Numbered from the stretch's first letter, positions 37,935 through 51,284 are shown. The stretch is DNA of 64,000 nucleotides from Fratercula arctica (GCA_947846985.1 CANTUZ010000001.1:184844455-184908454); one strand, 5' to 3'. Notes: a model not told the origin generated them from the sequence alone. Numbers and translations: made by a program.

Positions 37935-38090
37935 CTGTCCCACACACTTCTTATATGAGCATAAGCCCACGACATCGTCTTTCATCTTGACTTCCTCTTC
38001 TGTAAAACGGGTTTAATACTATTTCCTTCCTCCTACCCCCATCTTTGCTATACTGAGCTTTTAATGTAATACATATAGAAGAGCACCAGA
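37935..38090 (+). mobile_element. MIR-like ancient SINE fragment
   Basis: 'GCATAAGCCCACGACATCGTC', then 'CTTGACTTCCTCTTCTGTAAAACGGG', then 'TTTAATACTATTTCC' and 'AATGTAATACATATAGAAGAGC'. These follow the MIR order 'GGGCAAGTCACTTAAC', 'CCTCAGTTTCCTCATCTGTAAAATGGG', 'GATAATAATAGTACC' and 'GTTAATACATGTAAAGCGC'. The core match around TTCTGTAAAACGGG is the strongest. The edges are uncertain. Confidence 0.55.
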
Positions 38091-38719
38091 GTTGACATGG
38101 AGCTCAACTTCTATCCAGAAACTACTTAAGCAGCCACTAAACATTGAGAAGATGAAGTCCTAAACTGCTCAGGACAAAGACCATTTTTACTAAACACATC
38201 CTTTGATTCCTAAGAATGGATTTCAGTGTCAAATTTCAGACCACCAATGACATTTGTATCCATAGCTTAGAATGCAAAAATTTGTGAAACGTAAAATACA
38301 TTAAAGCATTTTATTAACTATTGGAATTTTTAAATGTTAGTGCATTTTATTCGTTTGCTGCTCACCCTTTTTTTTTTAAATCTTCATAAAAGCAACCTAT
38401 TGAGCTTCCCATTGAGATGATTACACCTGTATGCATGCCTTTTCTAACCGTCTGATGTCTTGGCAGCTTCCAGTGAAATAGAAATCAAATGTGTTTCTTT
38501 AAAGAAAAATGCCTACAAAAGACATTCTCTCTTAAATGAGATGAATACACTGCATTTGTTTAAGCTTCCAACAAAGATAACATTCTGCTAAATGTTGCAT
38601 AACGCATTTGAAATTTAGTATCAGTTTGTCCTGGTTTGCGGTAAAACAGAGACAATTTTCTCGTCAGTAATTTTACATTTCAGTTAAGCCTCTTCTAACT
38701 CTCTGAAATTAACAGCATA

Positions 38720-39190
38720 TTCATAGAATCTCTAGTTCAACCTCCTGCTCAAACCAGGGTTAGCTACATGATCAGGTGAGGTTGTTGAGAGCTTTGCCCA
38801 GTCAGGCCTTGAACACCTCCAAGGTCGGAGACAACAGTTTCTCTGGCAACTGCCCCATAGCCTTACCATCTTCATGGAGAAAATTCTTCTTCTATCTGGT
38901 CTGAACTTCTCTTGTTTCAAGTTATGCCCACTGCACCACTATGCCTGGTTCCACCTTCATGCAAACTTCCCCATAGGTACTGGGTGCTTGCTTTTAGGTG
39001 ACCTCAAAGCCTCCTCTTCTCCAGGCTGAACAATGTTTCCCCAGCCTCTCCTGACAGAGCAAGTGCTGCAGCCCCTGACCAGATTGAGGTCTTGAGGCCC
39101 TCTGCTGAACTTGTTCCAGATTATTGATGTCTTCCCTGACCAAAACTGAACACAGAAATCCATGTGTGGTCTATGACACAACGGTATTTT
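38720..39190 (-). mobile_element. CR1 LINE, diverged, 5'-truncated
   Basis: It starts at the 3' side with TCATAGAATC (one octamer). It then runs through 'GTTCAACCTCCTGCTCAAACC', 'AGGCCTTGAACACCTCCAAGG', 'CTTCTCCAGGCTGAACAATG', 'CCTGACCAGATTGAGGTC' and 'CCAAAACTGAACACAG' on the plus strand, the reverse complement of the CR1 3' region. It is older than the copy at 23611 because substitutions and small gaps are frequent. Confidence 0.88.
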
Positions 39191-39820
39191 TCTTTTCTTA
39201 AAACAGCATTTGTGCATATGAACAGCCCTGTTCATAATGTTCAAAAGGCCTGAACATTCTAGAAAATGATTTTGTAGAAAATAAAGACCTGCCTATTAGT
39301 AGTAGTATCCATTCTTATATTGGTGTCTACTCAGTGTCCAGCACATGGAAGCCAGTCAGAAGTGAACTGGTGACCGTAACTCTGCTGGATATTTGTACTG
39401 CAAAAGTTACATGCTCTCAGTCTAGATGGGCCATGGTACTTCACCAGTACTTTTCCCAGCTCCTCTCACGGATTTCTGTTCTCCATCCTTGTGTTTTCAA
39501 TGATAAAGACATAAAGTGCTTGTCTGCCTCTTTTCTCTTAATTCTGTAATATATATTAGCACAAGATAGAATGGTACTTCACACAGCTACAGCTAATGCT
39601 CGCAATAAGTGTCTGCAGATACACTTCCTGCATATACTGGCGTATACTTCATGATAACCATGGGCTGCGTAAGTACAGGGATTTACTGAAAGCCATGAGA
39701 AATGTTACTCCAAGGTGCCTACAGAGCATTTTAAAAACTACCCTACTGTTTATTACTTTGGCAGATTAAAATAGTCTTTGAACACTACTGAGACTCGTTA
39801 TGCACTGTGTTCACAGATAT

Positions 39821-39842
39821 AGCATCTCTTAGAAGAGATGCT
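39821..39842. repeat. Perfect 10-bp inverted repeat, 2-base centre
   Basis: AGCATCTCTT, then AG, then AAGAGATGCT. The arms are exact reverse complements and could form a cruciform or a tight RNA hairpin. Confidence 0.9.
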
Positions 39843-39881
39843 GCTTTTTGCATTTTAGAGTGCTGCTTCTCTAATTAAACC

Positions 39882-39918
39882 AAAAACAAAAAAAAAAAAA
39901 GAAAGAAAGAATAAAAAC
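39882..39918 (+). repeat. A-rich tract with GAAA units
   Basis: CAAAAAC followed by an A run and GAAAGAAAGAATAAAAA. Confidence 0.85.
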
Positions 39919-42039
39919 CCCTTTCTCCCTCCTGTAGATGCAGCTGTCATTTGTGTCTTGATTCAGATGCACACTAGTAGAGACTAGTTGAGTACATATT
40001 GCAATTGCAATTACATGTTCAATTTTTAGTACTTTGGGGTTTAGTCTGAATAGCAACTCTGTGAAAACTACTGTTATTGATGGTCTCTCTTTTATTGTTT
40101 CTTAGCATTGTACAAATTAAACCTCCTCACTTCAGAGGTAATACGATATGTTGTTTCTTTTTTCTACAAGCTAACACTGCACATTCTGTACAATCTCAGA
40201 GAATCATATTACATTGCCTTTTTCCCTTTCCTTTCCTGGGTCTACATTGTAACTGCATTGTTTTCAGTGAATTTTAACAAATGAAACCAACTGAAATATC
40301 AGAGAAATAGTATTGATGAATTACAAGATCTTTTAGCAATCTTACTGCTGCTATCTGTACTCTTAAGAAGAAAATAGTCTTTAAAATATTACGGATATTA
40401 AAGGAATGAAGACCTCACTGCATGGAGCAATGAGTAAATACTGCTATAATATTAACACTCACACTTTCCAATGTGGAAATAAAAGTAAAAGATTAGTTTG
40501 GAAAACTGTGTCTTTTCATTTTTTGCATTTTCATATTTTTTGCCTTTATAAAAATTATTTTACCCTTTATTTTCTGAAAACAAAAGTTTGCCTATTTGTA
40601 CATTTTTTTGCTGAAATGGAACTTTCTATTCTTATTCTTTCTGTCTCTTCATGCACCTTCCTCAAATATTATGGAACCAAAATCTAATGCAAAGCAAAAC
40701 CATTTCTCTATATTTTATAATGAGCATGAAGAATGCCCAGTTTTAGAAATCCAGCTTTGCAAACCTTCATTACTGGGCCTAGAGATCTACAGAACCTTAG
40801 AAATTTGTTATGGATAAGAAAATCTTCATCCTGGATTTGTCAGTTAGTTTTTATAGCTTAAAGACGCTGTATCAATATTTATTCCCATCATTTGTATTTA
40901 TAGAAATGGAATCCAGTCATGCATATGGAAATGGAATCAAAATCAATGGAAACTCTATTTAGGAGACTTGTAAGGATACGATCAATGCTGAAGAGTCATG
41001 ACAGAGCAGTATAGCTGGAACCTAACAAAAGCTTTCATTGGCTTAAAAAAAATCCCATCCGTACCTAGCAAAACATAGTGCAAAATATACTGCATAAATC
41101 CTATGAGATATGCATTCTGTGCACACGGCCACAAAATAAAAATATTTTGGAGGACAAAGAGTTTTTCATATAAGGGGTAGTTTGACTGCCGCTACATCTT
41201 TAGATACATAAAGTATAAAGATAGAACAATATGAAGATTTCAATTAGTTAGTCAAAAGGAAAGATGTTCCAAAATTTGTAATCTCTCAGGACACCGCTGT
41301 GACTCTGTAGAGTACAATCAGTTCTAAGTTCTGTTGATTCCACTAGCACTCTTGTCAGTAGGGATCCCCACACTCACAGATCTATATTCACAACCCACAG
41401 ACAAAGACAATGGACTTTGAGAAAGAAGGGAATAGGATACAGCAAGAAACATCACCTGGGTATCATGACCAACTGTGATTCCTAGCCTTTTGATGTCTTT
41501 TACTGGTATTTCATTTTTCTACTCTAACTTTGAGCCACTGCAAGCACTACCTCCACCACACCACCGGTACCTCAGAACAGTTACCACAGGTCTTTGTGTG
41601 TATTTTGGGGGTTGGTGGTGGAGAGGGAACAAGACTCTTACTACAACACTAGTGAATATAAAATTATTTCTGTGTGATTAAATGGCAAAGGTCTGGATGC
41701 AATTCCTGCCAGGTGATTCCCCTGAAGATGTTACGTATAGAGACATTCTTGTGCCCCAACGCTGGCAAAATCTGAGTTTTTCTTAACGCTATTCTGCTTC
41801 CTGCAGGCAGGCAGTAATTTTGTAGTATAATCTAAGACAAGTTGCTATCAAGTAATAGAGTCTCTGCATGAAGACAGCTCTTTTGTTGGACAACCATCCT
41901 TGGTCCTGAGTGAAAACCAACAGCACCCACAACTATCTGATGAAATTGAGGTAATTCAGTGAAAAAAACCAGTTAGAAAATTTGTTGATTGGCTTTTTCA
42001 TACTAAAGGGATACTGGATGTCACCAACTCTCTAAGAAG

Positions 42040-42054
42040 AAAAAAAAAAAAAAA
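42040..42054 (+). repeat. A-rich homopolymer
   Basis: An uninterrupted A run after GAAG. Confidence 0.8.
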
Positions 42055-45000
42055 GCAACCTAACACGTGCATAGAGTAGCGAACAGTTTGTTTGAAGTTG
42101 AAAGGATTCTTCCGGAAGTGGACAGAATGACCAGATTTTGGTTATATTTTAAGGCAGTATGGGATCTTCGACCGGACGAAATATAACAACCTGCATGAAC
42201 TTGACAACAGAACTTGTACTGTGATTGCTGCATTTAATACTGCTGATGGGCTTTATTTCTATTAATTCTTCACTCCTTTTTCAAACCCCTTTATATCTCT
42301 GCCCTTCCTAACATTCTGTGACAATAGTTTCTGCAATTTAATGGTGGATCTTGTAGTAAAAGTTGAAAAGTTACTGAAGCTTGGTTTAGACCTGCAGCCT
42401 AATACTATAATGATCTATCTCTGCTTCATCATGCTTTGAGAAACAGGGAGTATTTCCTTATTCACATCTTCAGAGCAGTTTTGCAAGATGCAACACTGAA
42501 ACTCAACATCATTTTGCTGAACCATTTGATCCTCAGAACACTGACTCCCAAATAGCCTAAAAATAATTTTTCCCTGGAAAAAAAAATTTAAAATTACTTT
42601 TCTTAGGGGCTCACAAAAATTCTTAAATCAGGTAGAGTATTAAGAAGCAAACAATTATATGAAAGAAATAGAATTGGCACACCAAGCCCCTGCAGACCTG
42701 TGCAACTGTGACAGACAGAAGGAAAAGAAATTAGTTCAGCAAGCCAGACTTAATTTTAACTGTTACTAGTTTAATCCCAATTTAGGTTTACCTTGCATAA
42801 ACCTTCATTTATTTGTTTTACTGAAAACATACCATAACTCACCTGTGATAGATTACCATAGAATTTGAATTCCCACTAGTGCATTTAAGATAAATGAGTT
42901 TTAATAAGTTCAATTTCAAGTTATTCAAAGTGTTTTACAATACCAACATTAATTTTTAACAAATTAGATTATGTTGACTTTAAAAGAAGGCCTCCTTTGG
43001 AAGAATTATCATTTAAACAGTCTTCAGGAACCACTGCAATGTTTTCCTACTTAAAGTTAATTCTCCTGTGAATCCATGGAAGACAAAACAAAACCTGATC
43101 TATGGGAGCTACGCTTTGCAATATTGTCTATATACAAGCTGACATACAGAAGGGCTATATGGTGATTTTCTGTCTATCCTTTAAATTCTTTTGAGGAGGA
43201 AGTTCTAGTAGCTTATCCAAATTAAATTTTCTGTTATAGGTTTGTGGCATGTACTATATGCTTCCGGGGATTTACAAGACACTACCGAAGTCACTTCACC
43301 TGGACTGCCAAGTAGATTGGAAACAAGAACAGAAAATTGAAATGCCAGACTTTTTATTCAGTGAGTGAGTTTGTAGCATTTTTCAATCCCCCAAAGCACA
43401 TTTCAAAAGGTGGAGTACTATGTAGTCCATAATGTCTGACTACCAGAAAAACACAAAATAAAAGGTTGAAATTGAAATAGATCCCTTATAGATAGATCTC
43501 TCACCTACATTCCTGTTCAAAAACTACAAGTCAGTCATCATTATTTCCAAAATGCTGCAGTTTTAATCTTATTTAATGCTTTTAGAAATGAAGAACTGAA
43601 AACCAGGATTTTTCTGTTGTGGAATCATAACACCTGAACTCAAGTCAAAATATAAGGAACATTTCCTATGGTGCTAATGGCTCTTCCTAATTGATCTTTC
43701 ATTACTTTCAGGAATTAACAAACAGTAAAATGCTAACTAACTTATTTTAATTGATAACATGAGAAAAGACAGCATCCTTGTGACAAATTATCCCTAATCA
43801 TGCCCCAAATAGATCAACTAAAGATAATTCATTCATCTATGAAAGCATAACTACAGACTCACATATCCCATGGAGCACTAAATGAAAATACCTTCCAACT
43901 CACAATTATTTGGAAACCTTTCTTCACAATGGCAATTGAATTTCACCATTGAAATTAATTAATTCTGTCACATAACATCAAGCAAAATTTGCAGAGCAAC
44001 AGACAGACTTCGTACATTGAACTGACCTTCCAGACAAAATGTCCAACACAACACAATTGGAATTCTGATTGATCAACGGAGCAGCAAAAGGCTTAAAGAA
44101 GTGGGGGTTTTAGCATACAGGCACATGTACTCCAAGGACTTGATATTAGGAATGACGATGTTCAAATATTCCTCTAAGGTCAGTATTGCATCACGTTTCA
44201 CCCATACCAAAAAAGAGTCAAAACAATAGGGAAGAGTCCCATGCTTTCAGATATATTTTTGTACATGATCCATGTTACTTTCAATTTAATTCAGAGCATT
44301 GTTGTATGCTGATGAGGAATTCAATGTATAGAAATATATAGACACAAAATCTTAAGAAATCAAAACTAATTCTTTTTGGTTTGTAATAGAGACTAATTTC
44401 AGACACCAAATAGGAGTCAAAATCTTCAATTTATGTTTTCTATACATGCTTTCAGTTACCAGTTGTCTGTTTTAGTCACAAATAGCCTAGTCACATACCT
44501 GCTTGCAGTATGATTACAAAATAAATACATATTTTTAAACAATCTTGACAGCTTTGATGTCTTATCTTATTATCTAAGCTTTTGCTTTACCCTAGTGGCA
44601 GGTATTACTTACATTTCCTACACATACACAGTTAAGAGACAGTAATATGTGCTAAAAACTTAAGAAGTTACAATAGTCCAATAATTTATTCTTTAGCTAA
44701 AAACTAGTTTCTACAGTTAAAAGAAAAGGCTTTGGGACAAATTTCATGTGTTCAAATAGAAAAAAATGCACATGTGAATTACTGAGATTAATATTTCTAT
44801 CAATAAATTAATCTAACCTGTTTTACTGAAGACAAATGAGGATCATTGTACAGTCTTCTGTACCCGTGAGTGATTCACTAACCTACAGGCTCATCAGTAT
44901 TCTGCACACACTCTCACAGCTATTATGCCCCACACCTTTGTCCGTTCGCCCAAGAACACCCACAGAAGTTAATGAAAAGTTCAGAGTCTTAAGGCATTTG

Positions 45001-46049
45001 AATGTACAGCATAACTGATTTCCTACAGCTGGAATTTAAGTTATTAAATGTCTTTTGTATTTTCAAAAACTACATTCAGTTTCAAAAACTCAGACATATG
45101 TTAATAACACAGAACAGTAAAAAGTAACCCTTGACGTTGCCTTATATTGCTGTCTCTTTTTGACATCATTGCTACAGAAATGAATGAGGACTACTGAATC
45201 ATCATTAATATCAGTCTTATCACTTATATGAATTACAGCACTAATATCAACTACATCAAGGAATAAGTACCTTCTTAAGGAAATAGATCTATAAAAGGTA
45301 TCACTCAGTAGCACACACTACTCTATGTTTTTAGTTCTTTAAAGTGATAGCTAGTTTTAGCTGCAGATGTCCACAGTTTTTGGACATCAAATTATCTTCT
45401 TAGTGTCTGTTATTTCAGATATTTTGCTTCAACAAAAATTTCATAATTCATTTTTGTTTCTCAAACTGAGATGATTCGGAATTTTTCAATAGAACAGAAA
45501 TTATATCAACTGCAAGAGGAAAAAAAAAAAAATCAGAGAGAGACATATTCCATAGTGCTATTAACTAGGGCTCATTGAGACCACACTCAAAACCTTGATT
45601 TGAATTGCAGCTGCCAAGTACTTCTTAAGTATTCACTACACCAGAGCAAGGATCATTATCTAAATGAATTGAGTCTTAGTCTGCCATATTGTCTGAGAGC
45701 TTCCAGGGTCATTCATATCTTAGTGTGGGAAAATAGGGATTGACACTCCCAGCTCTATGCTAATTCTATTCTGTACCTGGGAAAAAGAAACCCTTTCAAA
45801 CAAACATTTTCATCAAAATGATACTGTTCCCACAAAAACTTTTGATTTACATCTGCTAGTAATTTATTTCCAACCAGCCCCAGTAGGAAGATCTATCTGT
45901 CAGAGTAAACCCAGTCTTGAACCACCCCAGAGTCTACTCTTGCTACAACTTTTTTTCTGATGGAATAATTTACTCCAGTTCCACCATATTCCCTTCAGAT
46001 TCCTATACACTGCAGTGAAGGCAGTCACCTGTGAGGGTTCTTTGTCCAT

Positions 46050-46086
46050 AAAATAAAATTAAATAAAATTAAATTTAATTTTAAAA
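46050..46086. repeat. AT-rich tandem patch
   Basis: AAATAAAATT occurs twice in a row, followed by AAATTTAATTTTAAAA. It ends about 400 bases from the IMMP2L exon on its downstream intron side. Confidence 0.8.
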
Positions 46087-46482
46087 TCCCCCAAATTTGA
46101 AGCAAATAAAAAACCCAACCTCTAAAAAACCCCAACTTTTATTTGCCAACCACAGTATGAAACAGCAGCTGGACTCTCTAAATGAAAAATCACAGCCCTA
46201 TAATCTTATTGAAAAAATGCCGTACAATTACCTGCCTTGATATGTGGCAGATATTCTAAGAAACAAGCATTATTTGCACCCATGTACCTTTCATGAGAGA
46301 GTGAGCAGTTTTCTGTAGCATTTCTCCTCTCATTAAAAAGGAGACAGGTACAATGCTGACATCCCTGTTAAGAATAGATAGAAAGAAAATACTAGAAAGT
46401 TCTCGTTGTCTAGGATACTGATTTAACATCCACTGAAAAGCTGCACTATTCCTATAAAGACTTAGAGACTAAGGCTTAAAAT

Positions 46483-46488
46483 ACTTAC
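46483..46488 (-). promoter_or_regulatory. IMMP2L: Splice donor of the IMMP2L exon (GTAAGT)
   Basis: Read on the minus strand, the exon ends ATCAA and is followed by GTAAGTAT, a perfect match to the U1-complementary donor consensus. The alternative cut one base later would lack a GT, so the exon end is placed at 46489. Confidence 0.85.
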
Positions 46489-46554
46489 TTGATAATGTCT
46501 CCTTCAAGAGCAATCACTCGTTTAATGATCTTCTGCTCAGGGTTTCTAGGAGAC
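46489..46554 (-). CDS. IMMP2L: IMMP2L internal coding exon (mitochondrial inner membrane peptidase subunit 2)
   Basis: A 66-bp internal exon on the minus strand. The first base closes a codon begun in the preceding exon, then 21 full codons follow, and two bases (AA) are left for the next exon. The translation starts SPRNPEQ and contains [12 protein letters not shown], then II. From memory this matches the box D segment of IMMP2L, an S26-family signal peptidase. IMMP2L works with IMMP1L in the inner mitochondrial membrane and removes intermembrane-space sorting signals. The lysine of IIKRV (codon at 46521-46523) is the expected general base of the Ser/Lys dyad; the nucleophilic serine lies in an upstream exon outside the window. 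Intact splice sites on both sides and no stop codon argue against a pseudogene. A change of Lys to Arg after SP relative to human appears conservative. A bacterial LepB relative is excluded by the intron context and the sequence. The short length limits certainty slightly. Confidence 0.9.
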
Positions 46555-46590
46555 CTGTGACAGGGGATAAGGTTATACAGTCAGTAATGT
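46555..46590 (-). promoter_or_regulatory. IMMP2L: Splice acceptor region and branch-point candidate of the IMMP2L exon
   Basis: On the minus strand the intron ends with a pyrimidine-rich stretch and CACAG directly before the exon. TACTGAC at 46580-46586 is a good match to the metazoan branch-point consensus. Its adenosine at 46581 lies 27 bases from the first exon base, inside the usual 18-40 base range. This supports use of the acceptor at 46555-46556. Confidence 0.75.
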
Positions 46591-49500
46591 TACCGTTGTT
46601 TTAAGAAAATGAAAAGAAATTCCACAAAGAAATAGACACTATTAAAGTCATTAGGAGATTCCATGTTCTCCTTGATATAGCATCGGTCATGATGTTCCAC
46701 CCTGACGTGAAGCTGCTGTAATCATTCTCCTTGCAAACCATCATTGAAAAGCAGGTGCTGAAAAAAGACCTGCTTACAAACACCACAATAATCAACATAC
46801 CTTTTATCATGAAAAATACACTCCACAACATTTGAAGTAGAATGTCCCACTACCAATGAAGAGGGTACCTTTGCAAATAGTTTAATGTACTAAAACCTGA
46901 ATTCCCCATCAAGCTTTTACATCATATTGTGTTTAAACATTCATGCCATTCACTCATTTTGGGGAAAAAAATCTCCCTATGTTATATTAATATCTAGCAC
47001 TAATTCAGGTAAACATTGCCTAGGGAATTCTGGAAGTTTAAAAAAAGCTGTAAAATTTTCTGAAAGTTTCATTCAGCTTTATCCAAAGCTTCTTAATGCA
47101 CTTCAAGTTATTTTCCTTTAAGCATATTTAATTGAGTGGATTCTGATCACGCATTACATAGAATTATGAGAAAGCAAAGCTGAACTTGCATGCCTAGCCT
47201 GAATACTCCAGCTTCCTGGATGCATATTAATAGATAGCATTATTAGAAGTGTTATTATTCCATAGTTTTAACTGGTTAATGTAGACATATGTGCACCGTA
47301 AAATTTCTTTCTTTTCTACTTTACCTCTTTTTTTTTCATTCTTCACTTTTAATTATTTAACTATGCAAACTTTGTAGAGTGTTTTCATGCTATTTAAAAA
47401 ATTCTTTTTACTTCCTTCTTGTATATAGGAAAGTCAGTGAAGGAACAAATGGCATTGATTTTCTGTTGATGCTGGGGTCCTGTATGTTAGACTCCAGTAC
47501 AGCCTGCTAGACATGCAATTGGAAAAGTGTTACATTACAGTTTTCATACCGAAAAACATTGTCCATGCCATCCTCACCACAGAGCATTGCCTCTGAGCTC
47601 ATCTCTGGTCAACTGGTAGCACATTAAGATTATATTTCCTTAAAAAGCAAAGCTGAGATGAGTCTGGATGAAAAACTTCTCACTGCTGCATGACTAAAGG
47701 CATTTGCAGTTCACTTTCATTTCCAAAAGTTAAAAAGAAAAATAATTTCAGGCTTATTCAATTTTTTTTAATATGAAGCCAAAAAAAGCATTCCAAACAT
47801 TTTAGAAGTGGTTTGGTTTTTTTGTGTGTGTCAATATATTTTAAATATATTTATATTTCAATGTAATGAAAAAAAATTCAAGAAGCATAATTGTGAATCT
47901 CAAAATATCAAATAGTTTCACTTTACTAAGCCTGAAAATCCTGTTTTCACAAAGCAGTGTGGAGCAGTGAACAAAAATAAGGACCATACTTTGACTCCCT
48001 AGTCATCACTGGAATTTTCAAATCATGCTATCATTTAGAGTAATATTTTTTTTAACATTAATTTTACCCGACGAGTTGCATATTCAAGTTCAGTCTTGTC
48101 TTTCATGCTCTTTATTAGGCTGAGAATACACATTTTTATAATATTTTACATGTCAATCTTGGGAGGAATTCATCAAGTTTCTGAGATGCTCATATGATTC
48201 AAATATCTGGATTATCCACAGCACTTCCTGATGCCGCTCCCTAGCAGGCTTCAATGCACACTCACTCCTGCATTGACCACCTCTCTTTCTCAATCAGACC
48301 AAAGGCTAAGAAAAACCAACATGCCTTTATTATTACAAACCATTATAAATAAAAAATATTTGTAAAAATTACTTTACTGATCATTTATTTCACTTTTAAC
48401 TTATCTAGGCTCAGATTGCAATATTTTCATGTAAAATTTAAGTAACGGAAATAATAATATGCAATGTATGTCATGAACTGTGCATTTCTCAATGACAAAT
48501 TGAAAACAAATTTTAAGTTTACTCTTTCAAAACTGTGTTCTGGTTTAACATGTTATTTTCACAGGTTATAGAATCATTCTTTGAAATTCCCCATGGAAGC
48601 ATTTTCAGTTGATTAGTGTGTATATCTTGTAATGTTATTACTGACCTCTTCCTTAATTTGCCTTCCTTGTGCAAAAAATTATAATGACCTTGAACAAACA
48701 CTGCCCTAAATCTGCAATATGAGTATTTGTTCTAAGAATGGTTCCTTTTTTGCCATTAATGACATATTTAACCAAAACACACAATTTATCAGAAAGACGT
48801 CAAGGAGTTACGTGTGGAGAGTTATTATAAATCAGGCATATTTTTAATATTTGAAGCCAGAATAGGTTAAAAATAAACTTTTTACTAACGGTCTGATTAT
48901 AATTCATGAAAATAGCGAAGGACTGGTAAGAGAGGGAGCAGCAGGCTCAAACTGGCCGATACCACGGGCACTTTTAAAATAAGGATTTTCAAGAGGAGGT
49001 CAGAATGTTTCATCAAGAGCCACAGAGATTTAACAGGAGGTAGGAGACTAGTTTTGAAGTGATGGATATTGATGCCTTCCTGAAAGGTTTTTAGTGTAAC
49101 ACTGGGATTTCCTTGATTATGGAAATCACAAAACCATGCAGATATAGGCAATTCCTGCCTTTGAAATTTCTCAGCAGGTATAGAACAAATTAAACAATGA
49201 AGGATAAAAGATGTCAAAACAAAAGTAATTGTTTAGTACTTCTCTCACTGCTATCAGTGAGGTAACAAACAATAATCTTTGAAAACGGGATTTGTTCAAA
49301 ACAGAAGGCAATAGAAAAACAAAAGAAACTGTTGATTTAATTGTTTGCACCTCTCCTAAATTATACTGTATTTTTTCATTCTGCTTATATGAAAGGTCAT
49401 ATTCAGGTATGTTACTTTTAAGTGACGGTGTGTGGGAAAAGTTGAGATTTATTACATACAATGAAGATATTTTGTCTTCCAAAGATGTCATTCAGAAAGA

Positions 49501-50919
49501 TCATTAATATGAATTAATAACAACCATCCATGCATTTACCAGCCAGATCCATAACTGATGCTTCACAGAGCAGTCACCATTCCTTGATGATGTTCGAAAT
49601 CAGCCTCTCAAAAAGTTAAGATTACATTTTGCTCAGTAAAAATATCTCCTTGTCTACATATAACCATTTTTCACTATGCATGAATTAGAGACACCAGTGC
49701 AAGTAAAAACAGTCAGAATGACTACGAAAATCTCAAGCACATTACAAATACTAATGCGCAAGTAGCAGCTAGCAGCACATCAGGGATGCACTAGGAAAAA
49801 CATCTCTGGAAAATAAATCCACTTCTTAAATTCAGATTGAATTCTACTCCACTCATAGTCACTTTTCCTTTTTCCATGAAGAAAAATGGAAAACAGGCAA
49901 GTCTAGCAGTGCGTCCCTCAAGCCATCAAGCTTGAGGATAACTCATTGTTCCCAATTTCTCTTTAAACAGCAGTATTCTTTGTTAAAGCACCTAAGAAGA
50001 ATGATTGCTGCATAATACAAAAAGAAAGCAATGGCCTGTGAAGCATCCAAGACTGATAAATATTTTTGATTTTCTCTGTCAAAACAATTCTTTAAACTTC
50101 ACCTACAGATCTCCTGATGGCTGGCTGCAAATAATGGAACAAAAGAACAACATCCTCTCTGTCCGAAATACCTTCTGATAATGGGACATTTCACTCTGCC
50201 TTAGCAGCAATTTCTAATTTGTTCTGAACTTCAAGCTTATGCACAGTGAAATGCAGAAATCCCAGCCTCATGCACAAAGACATGAATCATGACATCAAAA
50301 TTCAGATTCAGTTTTAAGACAAACAACTTACCAAGGGAAAATTAGACATTTCGTATGTGGTTTGTGTTTTCCAGATGCAGCTTTAGCAACTCAACGTAAG
50401 CAACCTGCCACAATAGGCTGCTGGTAATAATCCTAGCTCCTTCTCCTAAACCTATACATTTGTCTTATTCTGTATTGATTTTCAGCTCTATAGTCCTCAC
50501 TCACGCCCAGCTTTCATTAAAAACCCACAAGCAACTCCGCCACAGTAAAGGAAGAAAAACAAATGCCCATATCATCAGGACATCACTAACTCTGGATTAA
50601 AGCCTCTCACGTTTGGCCATTTGTTTGAAAAGGAATTGAGAGAGTTAGGTTAAGTAGAGGTGAAGGTAGATGACCCCAGTGATTAGGTCAGATTCAAATT
50701 CCTTATTTATCCACAGCAAGTACTTCAAGATATGATATTCTAACCTCCATCCTATGCATTATTCTGGGGCAGGTCTCCCTTTATCCAATTGATATTGCAG
50801 AAAAAAAATAAAATGCAGACCACATAGGAACCCTCCTCTCCCTACACACACATTTAGTTCTAAAGTTAAAAGATATGCTTTAGTAGAACAGCTGTGAAGA
50901 GTTCAGTTTCCTTTTTACC

Positions 50920-50953
50920 AAAAAAAAAATTAAAAAAAAAAATAAAAAAAAAA
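50920..50953 (+). repeat. A-rich tract
   Basis: Three A runs interrupted by T or TT. Confidence 0.85.
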
Positions 50954-51284
50954 TGCTTTTTATGCTTTTCAGAGCTGTGTGTTGTCATGAAGAAAAATAT
51001 TGAGAGGATAAAGACTGGTCAGAGATCTTCTGCTGGGCTTTATCAGTGATGCACCACACTGACAAACCACAGTCTGAAATAAACTAATAATTGACAAGTT
51101 CATAAGAATTAGTTTTTTGAGGAGGGACAGAATAATAGTTGAATTTCAATAAGAAAGTGACACTTTGCTTTATTTCAGGAAAGCCCTAACAACCTTTCCT
51201 GTTTATCACCTCAATATTGCTTCTCCAATAAAAATGAAACATTTACTTATGTTTTTATTTTTAATTATATGCTCTCACAAATTC

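Larger units (their letters stand above)
39191..46482. other. Intronic stretch up to the IMMP2L donor
   Basis: Unique AT-rich DNA with A-rich tracts at 39882-39918 and 42040-42054, a perfect inverted repeat at 39821-39842, and an AT-rich tandem patch at 46050-46086. No further exon or interspersed repeat was recognised. Confidence 0.5.
1..46488 (-). other. IMMP2L: IMMP2L intron downstream of the recognised exon (open to the left)
   Basis: Everything from the donor at 46488 to the left edge reads as intron. I looked for the following coding segment (the part after box D, ending in the family's C-terminal region) in minus-strand frames and found none. The next exon therefore lies more than 46 kb away. 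Contents are CR1 fragments, two MIR-like SINEs, simple repeats and unique AT-rich sequence, listed separately. The intron call is an inference from the single exon and from the known giant introns of this gene. Confidence 0.7.

Noticed and set aside
46601..46831. Minus-strand frame next to the IMMP2L exon, considered as a longer exon
   Set aside because: It lies upstream of the acceptor, in intron sequence. The translation does not resemble IMMP2L and is not in phase with the exon.
48897..49491. Two overlapping minus-strand frames of 106 codons each
   Set aside because: Hydrophobic, low-information translations without motifs. They lie in different frames and have no splice signals that would join them.
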